A DNA stretch of 5,873 nucleotides, taken from contig JAEYWB010000884.1 of the NCBI GenBank assembly GCA_023429275.1, positions 1 through 5,873 on the forward strand, read 5' to 3'. Position numbers and translations under genes: made by a program. The notes below the pieces were generated by a model. It saw only the letters and a program-made list of their open reading frames with translations, was not told where the DNA came from and made no database searches. Shown here one piece after another: positions 1 through 5,656 of this stretch. Origin of the DNA: Planctomycetota bacterium. Lineage in GTDB: Bacteria > Planctomycetota > Planctomycetia > Planctomycetales > Planctomycetaceae. The number at the start of each line of letters is the position of its first letter. Positions within the stretch are counted from its first letter, which is position 1.

Positions 1-408
1 ACACTGGGCTTTACGGCGTAACGCCTTCGGCGTTCCCAGAAAACTTGCGATGCTGAACAAGAATCGGATGGTTAGTAATACAGAGGAAACAGAGGCCGGG
101 TGTCCGATGGGGCGATCCGGCTCGCGAGGGAGTCGCGGAACCCCGTCTGGTGGGGTCGTGTTTCGAATCGGCATCACCCCTGGTTCGCCGCTGCGGGGTA
201 ACCCTGATGTTCAGGACGTAAGGACTTCGACAGGAAAGCGGGGATCTCACGATGACTCTCTGTGATCTCTGTCCCCTCTGTGTCTGATACATCCGTCACA
301 CCAGGCAGCACAGCGGAGGATCGTGACGGGCGCTGCCCCTGGCTGACTGACGGCGAAGAGCCCAGGGAGTACAAATCACTTTCCATCGAGACCGCAACGC
401 GACTGTCC
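1..408. other. Gene-free leader region upstream of the kinase gene
   Basis: No convincing gene is seen here. The short open frames are rich in Arg, Ser, Gly and Pro, lack ribosome binding sites and show no recognisable domain. The frame of the downstream kinase stays open back to a GTG at 262, but its codon use before 409 is unlike the GC-ending codons of the gene, and nothing in the extra 49 residues resembles a domain. The region holds a 6-bp stem with a 3-base loop (20-25 with 29-34), the inverted ACAGAG arms listed separately, a short ACCCC/GGGGT stem (140-144 with 152-156), and two interleaved inverted repeats at 293-342. No clear sigma-70 promoter could be picked out by eye, although the promoter of the kinase gene should lie here. 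Confidence 0.6.
80..281. repeat. Inverted arms of 9-nt-periodic ACAGAG repeats
   Basis: The left arm carries ACAGAGG at 80-86 and 89-95, a 9-nt period. The right arm carries the reverse complement CTCTGT at 258-263, 267-272 and 276-281, again with a 9-nt period. Positions 80-94 and 267-281 are reverse complements at 13 of 15 bases, separated by 172 bases. Short tandem ACAGAG-type strings of this kind are, from memory, scattered through intergenic DNA of several bacterial phyla, so this may be one copy of a dispersed element or a small non-autonomous mobile element. No transposase, target-site duplication or outer terminal repeat could be confirmed. Confidence 0.5.
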
Positions 409-1956
409 ATGTCCGACGATCCTTATCTGAAACTGGCCACAGTCGGCCGCTGCCAGATCCTCGCCCGGCTGGGTGAAGGGGGGATGGGTGTCGTCTACCG
501 CGGGCGGCATCGGGACCTCGACCTCGATGTCGCGATCAAGTTTCTTCATCCGCATCTCGCGCGGCAGTCGAACATCCCCGAGAGGTTCCTGCGGGAGGCC
601 CGGCTCGCGGCGCGGCTGAGCCATCCCGGCGTGGTCCGCGTTTTCGACTGCGGGGAGTCGGACGGTCACTATTACATCGTCATGGAGCTGGTCGAGGGGC
701 CGACCCTCGCCTCCAGCCTGCAGGAGAGCGGTCCGCTTCCCGTCCCCCGGGCGCTGCAGATCATCGAGTCGCTCGCGGGGGCGCTCCGTGACGCCCTCGA
801 CCAGGCGGGGCTGATTCACCGCGACATCAAGCCGGCGAACATCCTGCTCACGGCGGCCGGGCAGCCCAAGCTCGTCGACCTCGGGCTGGCCAAGGTCCTG
901 GCCGCCCATGAGATGGTGACGGTCCAGACGGCGGCCGGCACCGTCATGGGGACGCCGCAGTACATGTCCCCCGAGCAGTTCCGCGACGCGAGCGCCGTCG
1001 ACCATCGGGCCGATATCTACTCGCTCGGAGCGACGCTTTACCACCTGCTGACGGGCCGTCCCCCGTTCGAGGGAGACTCGTTCTTCTCGATGCTCAAGCA
1101 GGTCGAGGAGACGGACCCGGTTCCGCTCCCCTCCTCCGTTCCGATCGAAGTCGAGGAACTGGTCTCGCGGATGCTCTCGAAGCGTCCCGAGCAGCGGCCG
1201 CAGACCTATACCGACCTGATCGAGTCGATTCGCGCCCTGAGCCGCCCCGCCGAGACGGGAGCGAAGCTGGCGCCGGCGACCATCATCGCGGATGCCGGGA
1301 CCTCGACCCTGATCCCGGCCGTCCGGGCCGGACGCGTGCTGCGGCCGGCGACTCCGGCGGAAAACCGCGTCCTGCTCGTTGTCGACATCCAGAACGACTT
1401 CTGCCCCGGCGGAGCGCTCGCGGTGCCGGGAGGCGACCTGATCGTTCCGCGGATCAACAAGCTCGCCCGCAAGTTCGCTCACGTCATCCTGACGCAGGAC
1501 TGGCACAACGAGGACCACCTCTCGTTCGCCTCGTCCCACCCCGGCCGGAAGGCCATGGACCGGATCGACCTGCCGTATGGCTCCCAGATCCTCTGGCCGG
1601 ACCATTGCGTGCAGGGGACCGAAGGGGCGGAGTTCCATCCGCAGCTGAAGATCCCGCACTGTGAACTCGTGATCCGCAAGGGGTATCACCACGAGATCGA
1701 CAGCTACTCGGCCTTCTTTGAGAACGACCGCGAGACGCCGACGGGGCTGGCCGGCTACCTGCGGGAGCGAGGCTTGACCCAGCTGTTTGTCGTCGGCCTC
1801 GCCACCGACTTCTGCGTCGCCTACACGGCTCTCGACGGTCGCCGCCTCGGGTTCGACGTGACGGTGATCGAAGAGAGTTGCTGCGGGATCGACGTGAACG
1901 GCTCGCTCGCTGCCGCGTGGGAACAAATGGAAGGGGCGGGCGTCGTCCGGGCCTAG
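409..1956 (+). CDS. Ser/Thr protein kinase fused to nicotinamidase (PncA-like)
   Basis: A 515-residue soluble protein with two complete enzyme domains. Residues about 14-278 form a Hanks-type kinase: glycine loop GEGGMG (22-27), VAIK lysine K44, alphaC glutamate E63, HRDIKPAN (H137-N144), DLG in place of DFG (D157), SPE in place of APE (187-189) and D202. A 40-residue Ala/Thr-rich linker follows. Residues about 320-511 match nicotinamidase, which converts nicotinamide to nicotinate plus ammonia in NAD salvage. Visible are catalytic D326 (VVDIQNDF), K424 and C469 (GLATDFCV), the likely metal ligands D364 and H366 (QDWH) and H399 (WPDHC), and DSYSAFF (431-437). No membrane segment is seen. ATG 409 is preferred because the kinase fold begins just after it and earlier codons look non-coding, but it has no good Shine-Dalgarno sequence; GTG 262 is the alternative. 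GTG 1336 could in principle start the nicotinamidase alone, with weak support. Domain identities are secure; how they are coupled is unknown. Confidence 0.93.
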   Translation: MSDDPYLKLATVGRCQILARLGEGGMGVVYRGRHRDLDLDVAIKFLHPHLARQSNIPERFLREARLAARLSHPGVVRVFDCGESDGHYYIVMELVEGPTLASSLQESGPLPVPRALQIIESLAGALRDALDQAGLIHRDIKPANILLTAAGQPKLVDLGLAKVLAAHEMVTVQTAAGTVMGTPQYMSPEQFRDASAVDHRADIYSLGATLYHLLTGRPPFEGDSFFSMLKQVEETDPVPLPSSVPIEVEELVSRMLSKRPEQRPQTYTDLIESIRALSRPAETGAKLAPATIIADAGTSTLIPAVRAGRVLRPATPAENRVLLVVDIQNDFCPGGALAVPGGDLIVPRINKLARKFAHVILTQDWHNEDHLSFASSHPGRKAMDRIDLPYGSQILWPDHCVQGTEGAEFHPQLKIPHCELVIRKGYHHEIDSYSAFFENDRETPTGLAGYLRERGLTQLFVVGLATDFCVAYTALDGRRLGFDVTVIEESCCGIDVNGSLAAAWEQMEGAGVVRA

Positions 1957-1972
1957 TTCAGGAAAGTCCTCT

Positions 1973-2008
1973 TTCGCTCCGTGAAGGAACGCCCTTTCGC
2001 GGAGCGAA
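1973..2008 (+). terminator. Strong stem-loop between convergent genes, no U-tract
   Basis: TTCGCTCCG (1973-1981) pairs perfectly with CGGAGCGAA (2000-2008). On the plus-strand transcript the stem extends inward to 15 pairs, including two G-U wobbles (1982/1999 and 1986/1995), and closes on a six-base loop AACGCC. On the minus-strand transcript those two positions become A-C mismatches, so the structure best fits the end of the kinase-nicotinamidase mRNA, whose stop codon ends 16 bases earlier. No T-run follows on either strand, so it is not a textbook intrinsic terminator. It may act as a tail-less terminator, an mRNA 3' stabiliser, or a barrier for both converging transcripts. Confidence 0.55.
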
Positions 2009-2022
2009 CGGCAACATCCCTG

Positions 2023-3390
2023 TCACAGCGGGTTGTTCTCACGGCGAAGCTGATCGAGCAGCATCTCCGCTTCTGTCCGGACGGCCGGCTCGCGCGAGAT
2101 TGCCTCGACCCGCACCAGCGCCGGTTCCGCGAGGCGGCCGAGCTTCGTGATTTCCTCGGGGATCGGGAGGCTGATTGGCGTCGGCTGCGGCAGCCCCTTC
2201 TGTTTCTCCTGCTCGGCGCGGCGGGCCGCGGCGCTCTGCTTCACCACTTCCAGGATCCGCTTCTCGTCAGAGGCCCGCATCACCTCGAGCCGGGCGACGA
2301 GGACGCGGACAGTCTCCTTCGGCGCCGGCTCGATCTTGAGCGGAAGGAGCGTGTCGGTCACCTTCTGCGGAACCATGTAGAACACGCGGGTCCCCTCTTC
2401 GAGCAGCCACGAGTTGCTCCAGGTCGCGATCATGGCCCTCGCCTCCTTCTCGTAGAGCCCCTCCCGGACCAGAGCCCGGACCATCGCCTCGCCGATGTCG
2501 CTCCCACCGAATGGCTGGGGCCGGCTCATGACCGCCGTCTCGCCCGCGGCAATCTGGTCGAGCGATGACATCCGGAGCTGACGCTCTCGCGATTCCAGCA
2601 GGAAGACAGACCGGATCGCCTGGCCGTCCCGATTGTGAACGCGGATTTCCCCGTCCTCTCCCGCTTCGACCTGCACCGGCAGATCGAACTTGCCGACCCC
2701 GCGATAGAACAGGAATTTTTCGAGGTGCTTCTGTCCCTGATGCTCGGAGAGCACGAGAGCCGAGTCGGTCGCCCGGGCCGCGGCATAATGGCCATCGCCC
2801 GGGAGGCAGATGTTCTCGAGGATCCGCCCCTGCAGCCACCGGGCATCCCCTTCACTAGCGACCTGAGGGAGAAACGCCTTCGCCGGAATCAGGCGGATCT
2901 GCCCCCAGTCGAGGCTCGAGTTCCCGATCTTCTCACCCTGGCCGCGGGCGGCCGCAGCGTCGAACGGCGGCGCCATGGCCTTCACCGGGGGATAGAACTC
3001 GGTCAGCAGCCCCTGCGGGAAACCGACACTCGCCCGGATCGTCCGCTCCCGGTCGGTGTAGAAGTACGTGACGGGCGTCTCCATCCGGACGCGGCAGCGG
3101 ATGTAGCTCTTCGAGAACATCTGCATGGGGCTGCCGGTCGATCGATCCCAGACGAAATCGGGGAGATCGCGCTGGGCGGCAGCGAGCGGCCGGAACTCGA
3201 GATGGACTCCGTTCGATCCCGAGAAGGTCGTGAATGTTCCCCATTCGTGGACGACGAGGTCCTCATTGGGGGCGACGATGGAAGCGGCCTCCGGAGGAGG
3301 CGAGTTCCTGAGATTGGGGGAGGCCGCAATGGCCAGCATGGCCATCCCTCCGATCCCTGCCAGTACGAGCGATAATGCGGTGCGTTTCAT
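2023..3390 (-). CDS. Exported protein of unknown function (VVHEWGTFT family)
   Basis: A 455-residue protein. Residues 1-23 form a clear signal peptide: KR, a hydrophobic stretch at about 5-22, and an A-I-A site suggesting cleavage after A22. The mature protein opens with a Pro/Ala-rich spacer and then LVVHEWGTFTTFSGSNG (45-61), a motif I associate with uncharacterised planctomycete proteins; no enzymatic motif is recognised. A Lys/Glu/Ala-rich helical segment near residues 370-395 and a terminal piece at about 414-450 (LGRLAEPALVRVEA...) resemble a degenerate HEAT-like repeat. Start ATG 3388-3390 is well supported: the AAGGAGG ribosome binding site lies 7 bases upstream and the signal peptide follows at once, although the frame stays open much further upstream. 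The gene is divergent from the sigma/anti-sigma operon and convergent with the kinase gene. It may be a target of that sigma factor, which is an inference from position only. Confidence 0.85.
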   Translation of the reverse strand: MKRTALSLVLAGIGGMAMLAIAASPNLRNSPPPEAASIVAPNEDLVVHEWGTFTTFSGSNGVHLEFRPLAAAQRDLPDFVWDRSTGSPMQMFSKSYIRCRVRMETPVTYFYTDRERTIRASVGFPQGLLTEFYPPVKAMAPPFDAAAARGQGEKIGNSSLDWGQIRLIPAKAFLPQVASEGDARWLQGRILENICLPGDGHYAAARATDSALVLSEHQGQKHLEKFLFYRGVGKFDLPVQVEAGEDGEIRVHNRDGQAIRSVFLLESRERQLRMSSLDQIAAGETAVMSRPQPFGGSDIGEAMVRALVREGLYEKEARAMIATWSNSWLLEEGTRVFYMVPQKVTDTLLPLKIEPAPKETVRVLVARLEVMRASDEKRILEVVKQSAAARRAEQEKQKGLPQPTPISLPIPEEITKLGRLAEPALVRVEAISREPAVRTEAEMLLDQLRRENNPL

Positions 3391-3397
3391 GTCTCCC

Positions 3398-3404
3398 CCT
3401 CCTT
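3398..3404 (-). promoter_or_regulatory. Ribosome binding site of the exported protein gene
   Basis: On the minus strand this reads AAGGAGG, a near-perfect Shine-Dalgarno sequence, with 7 bases before the ATG at 3390. It fixes the start directly before the signal peptide, rather than at one of the earlier in-frame codons. Confidence 0.85.
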
Positions 3405-3538
3405 CTGGTTTCGGAACGTGACTCGGCCGGCCTGGCTCTCCGACGGACGGGAGGAACTCGACGGCACGGGACCGCCGAAGAAGACGGAGATCGCCGCCGC
3501 GCAGGGCTGGCTGTTTCTTGCGGATTGCCGCCGGTTTT

Positions 3539-3556
3539 CGAATCCGTGCGGATTCG
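3539..3556. promoter_or_regulatory. Perfect 7-bp inverted repeat, possible operator or RNA hairpin
   Basis: CGAATCC (3539-3545) and GGATTCG (3550-3556) are exact reverse complements around the loop GTGC. The repeat sits 120 bases before the sigma factor start and about 150 bases before the exported protein start. A TTTT run lies before it on the plus strand, so no U-tract follows it in either direction and a terminator is unlikely. It could be a regulator binding site or a leader hairpin. Confidence 0.35.
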
Positions 3557-3663
3557 GCCAGCCTGCCGGGCTGATTCCTCCGTCTCCACCCGGTAGGTTC
3601 CCCATTGGGAAGCCAGCCGACGGAGACCCGCGGAGGCCGCCAGTCGGCAGGACTTCGAAACTC

Positions 3664-3669
3664 AAGGAA
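3664..3669 (+). promoter_or_regulatory. Ribosome binding site that sets a TTG start
   Basis: AAGGAA lies 6 bases before TTG 3676. There is no in-frame ATG nearby, and the first in-frame start (GTG 3418) would add 86 residues of Pro/Arg-rich sequence that no ECF sigma factor needs. The site together with TTG gives a product of typical family length. Confidence 0.65.
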
Positions 3670-3675
3670 CGGCGT

Positions 3676-4257
3676 TTGGAGACACCAGACGCGGAACTGG
3701 TTCGCCAGGCGGCTGCCGGAGAGCGTGCGGCCTACGGCCAGCTTGCGCGCCGCTGGTTTCGCCGCCTCCTGGCGCTCTGCAGTGCCCGGCTGGCCTCGTT
3801 CGCCGACGCCGAAGATGCCACCCAGGAAGCCCTGCTCCGGGGATACGTCGAACTGGCGCAACTCCAGAATGTCGAGCTGTTCGGCCCCTGGATGCGGACG
3901 ATCGCGACGCGCGTCTGCGCCGACCGTCTCCGCGCCCCCCGCCGGAATCGGGAAGTCCCGATCGGCTCGGCGGCGGACTTTCATTCGCACGCGGGGCTGC
4001 AGGGGAACGGCGTCGCGGTCGCTGCCGAACTTGCGGAGACCCGGGAAGAGCGGGACCGGCTCATGGGGGTGATTGCCGAGCTCCCCGAAGAGATCCGGGA
4101 GGTGCTGCTCCTGCATTACTTTGAAGACATGACGTACGACCAGTTGGCGCAGTGGCTGGGGGTCGCGCGGGCGACCGTCAACGAGCGCCTGGCGCGCGGG
4201 CGGGAGATCCTCCGGCGACGGCTGCTTCCTGAGAGGAGGGCCTGCCATGACCTGTAA
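3676..4257 (+). CDS. ECF-type RNA polymerase sigma factor
   Basis: A 193-residue sigma-70 family protein of the extracytoplasmic function type, which directs RNA polymerase to a dedicated promoter set. Region 2 spans about residues 7-88, with the characteristic DAEDATQEALLRGY stretch (44-57) and FGPWMRTIATRVCADRLR (69-86). Region 4 spans about 125-183: LPEEIREVLLLHYFEDMTYDQLA, then the helix-turn-helix of LGVARATVNERLARGREIL (161-179). The linker between them is short and Gly/Ala-rich, and no extra C-terminal domain is present. The TTG start is chosen because it has a ribosome binding site and gives the usual ECF length; GTG 3418 is the only real alternative. Its last codons overlap the anti-sigma gene by 11 bases, which points to translational coupling and a cognate pair. 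Autoregulation is likely in this family but not demonstrated here. Confidence 0.92.
   Translation: METPDAELVRQAAAGERAAYGQLARRWFRRLLALCSARLASFADAEDATQEALLRGYVELAQLQNVELFGPWMRTIATRVCADRLRAPRRNREVPIGSAADFHSHAGLQGNGVAVAAELAETREERDRLMGVIAELPEEIREVLLLHYFEDMTYDQLAQWLGVARATVNERLARGREILRRRLLPERRACHDL
4234..4239 (+). promoter_or_regulatory. Ribosome binding site of the anti-sigma gene, inside the sigma gene
   Basis: AGGAGG lies within the end of the sigma factor coding sequence, 7 bases before ATG 4247. It supports that start and coupled translation of the two overlapping genes. Confidence 0.8.
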
Positions 4258-5527
4258 CGAATGCTCATCGCAGCTCTCGGCACTCCTCGACGGCGAATTG
4301 ACCCGCTTCGAGGAAGAGACGATCCGCGCCCATCTCGCCGGGTGCCCCGACTGCCGCCTCGCGCTCGAAGAGCTTCAGGAGCTCGACACCCTCCTCGGTG
4401 GCCGGCTCACGCCCGGAAGCCTCGAAGGAACGTTTTCCGCTTTCGATCAGCGACTGGCGGCCTCGACAGCCTCCCTGGTGACGTTGCCTGCCCCTGCTCG
4501 CCACACGGCTCAATCGGGCTCTCGTGGTTTCGGGGGGGTGCTGCTCTCGAGCCTTGCCCTGGTCGCCCTGCTGGTGCTGCTCCGCGGACCGGGCTCGCCG
4601 TCGCGAAGTTCCGCCACCATCGAAGTCGCCAAGGTCGCCGTGGCGGTCGGGGGCGTCGAGGTGATGCGTCCCGGAGACAACCGCTGGGTGGCTCTGCCGC
4701 AGGCCTCGGCGAGCGTCGACCTCGAGGAGGGTTGCCGGCTGCGGACCAGCGGCGAAGGGCTCTGCGAAGTGCTGACGTCGTGCGAGGGGACGCTCCGTCT
4801 CAACCGGGAAACCGAGGTGGTCGTCCACCGGCTCGAAAAGGTCGAACTCGTCCGGGGGCAGCTCTGGGGGCAGGCGGCCCGGCAGTGCGCTCTCAATGTT
4901 CAGCTTCCCCCGCAGACGGTTCCCGAGGCTCCTCCCAGGGAGCGGATTTCCCTGGCGACGTTCAGCTGCCCCAGCTCGTCCGAAATGCAGTGGAAGGTGG
5001 AGGACTCCCAGGCGACGTGCCTGGCTCTCACGAGTCCCTCGCTCTCCGTGACCTGCGAGAACTCCACCTATTCGATCGGCAAGGGGGAGGCGATGACGAT
5101 GGCGAATGGCCGTCCGGACGAGGTCGCGTTCCGGACCGATCCCCTCGCCGCGACGAGCTGGCAGATGCCGCTGCTTGCCCGGAAGCCGCCCGACGATGCG
5201 GAGCTTCAGGGACGGCTCGATTCCATGCTGGCGGTCATCGGCGAAACGAAAATCAGCTATCTCTACGAGGAGCAGATCCGGGAGCTCGGCCCGGCCGGAG
5301 CGGCGCCGCTTCTTGCGTATGTCCGCTCGCAGCGTTCCCGTGAGAACCCCGAGCGGCGTCACCGGGCGATGAAGCTCATCTCCGAGACGGCGTCGGCCGA
5401 CCAGATCGAGGGGATCGAAACGCTGCTGTCGGATGACGACTCAACCGTCCGGGAGTCGGCCGCGGCGGCCCTGCGTCGATTGAAACAGGAGCAGATGCCG
5501 ATGCCACTGAAGGCCCGGACACTCTGA
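4247..5527 (+). CDS. Membrane anti-sigma factor: zinc finger, FecR-like and HEAT-like parts
   Basis: A 426-residue protein that most likely binds and holds back the sigma factor encoded just upstream. Residues 1-55 form a zinc-binding anti-sigma domain: C3 and C6, then H29-x3-C33-x2-C36, with the C3-x25-H spacing known for this fold. One hydrophobic span at about 96-113 would place the N-terminus in the cytoplasm and the rest outside. Residues about 123-210 resemble a FecR domain (VEVMRPGDNRWVAL ... LRTSGEGLCEV ... LRLNRETEVVV ... VELVRGQLWG). The outer part has seven cysteines (163, 173, 179, 214, 241, 258, 270). Residues about 317-415 are helical and HEAT-like, ending in LLSDDDSTVRESAAAALRRL. 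Simple anti-sigma factors are much shorter, so the exterior probably senses a ligand or partner. Zinc-finger and membrane parts are secure, FecR is likely, HEAT is moderate. Confidence 0.88.
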   Translation: MTCNECSSQLSALLDGELTRFEEETIRAHLAGCPDCRLALEELQELDTLLGGRLTPGSLEGTFSAFDQRLAASTASLVTLPAPARHTAQSGSRGFGGVLLSSLALVALLVLLRGPGSPSRSSATIEVAKVAVAVGGVEVMRPGDNRWVALPQASASVDLEEGCRLRTSGEGLCEVLTSCEGTLRLNRETEVVVHRLEKVELVRGQLWGQAARQCALNVQLPPQTVPEAPPRERISLATFSCPSSSEMQWKVEDSQATCLALTSPSLSVTCENSTYSIGKGEAMTMANGRPDEVAFRTDPLAATSWQMPLLARKPPDDAELQGRLDSMLAVIGETKISYLYEEQIRELGPAGAAPLLAYVRSQRSRENPERRHRAMKLISETASADQIEGIETLLSDDDSTVRESAAAALRRLKQEQMPMPLKARTL

Positions 5528-5560
5528 GACCCGTCTGCCGGAACGCGCCAGTATCCGGGG

Positions 5561-5579
5561 CCGATGCGGCTGCCATCGG
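5561..5579. terminator. Possible stem-loop between convergent genes
   Basis: CCGATG (5561-5566) pairs with CATCGG (5574-5579) around a seven-base loop, 34 bases after the anti-sigma stop codon. No T-run follows. The 129-base gap to the convergent gene also holds a perfect 10-bp palindrome, GCTGATCAGC (5625-5634). Either could help end transcription, but the evidence is weak. Confidence 0.25.
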
Positions 5580-5656
5580 TGGAACGCGAACGACGAGGCT
5601 TGATCCGGACGCTCGCCCGTGACGGCTGATCAGCGCCCACCCGCCGCGTCGTGCGA

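Larger units (their letters stand above)
3391..3675. promoter_or_regulatory. Divergent intergenic region with promoters for both sides
   Basis: This 285-base stretch separates the start of the exported protein gene (minus) from the start of the sigma factor operon (plus), so it must contain promoters for both unless a distant one serves. No convincing -35/-10 pair was found by eye in either direction. It holds a perfect inverted repeat at 3539-3556 and a direct repeat of TGCGGATT (3519-3526 and 3547-3554) that overlaps it. Reading frames run through it on both strands, but the predicted peptides are Pro/Arg/Gly-rich and unlike any domain, as expected for non-coding high-GC DNA. Confidence 0.5.

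Noticed and set aside
20..34. AACGCC-TTC-GGCGTT hairpin as a terminator of an upstream gene
   Set aside because: The stem is only 6 bp with a 3-base loop, no T-run follows on either strand, and no coding end is visible before it.
50..265. A 71-codon plus-strand frame in the left leader
   Set aside because: It has no ribosome binding site or recognisable motif, and it runs across the ACAGAG repeat arm and small hairpins.
80..281. A CRISPR array
   Set aside because: The repeats are only 6-7 bases at a 9-nt period, in opposite orientation in the two arms, with no spacer-repeat pattern and no cas gene.
376..1926. A 516-codon open frame on the minus strand, opposite the kinase-nicotinamidase gene
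   Set aside because: It is the antisense shadow of a GC-rich gene. The product is Arg/Gly/Asp-rich with no domain, while the plus strand carries complete catalytic motifs.
3418..3675. N-terminal extension of the sigma factor from GTG 3418
   Set aside because: The added 86 residues are Pro/Arg-rich, match no sigma region and include the palindromic intergenic DNA. TTG 3676 has a ribosome binding site and gives the usual length.
3391..4248. Upstream extension of the exported protein frame on the minus strand
   Set aside because: It runs antisense through the sigma factor gene and would bury the signal peptide; the strong ribosome binding site before ATG 3390 marks the start.
4265..5362. A 365-codon minus-strand frame and a 360-codon plus frame (4261-5343) overlapping the anti-sigma gene
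   Set aside because: Both are Arg/Gly/Pro-rich shadows. The frame from 4247 has the zinc motif, the membrane span and a ribosome binding site.
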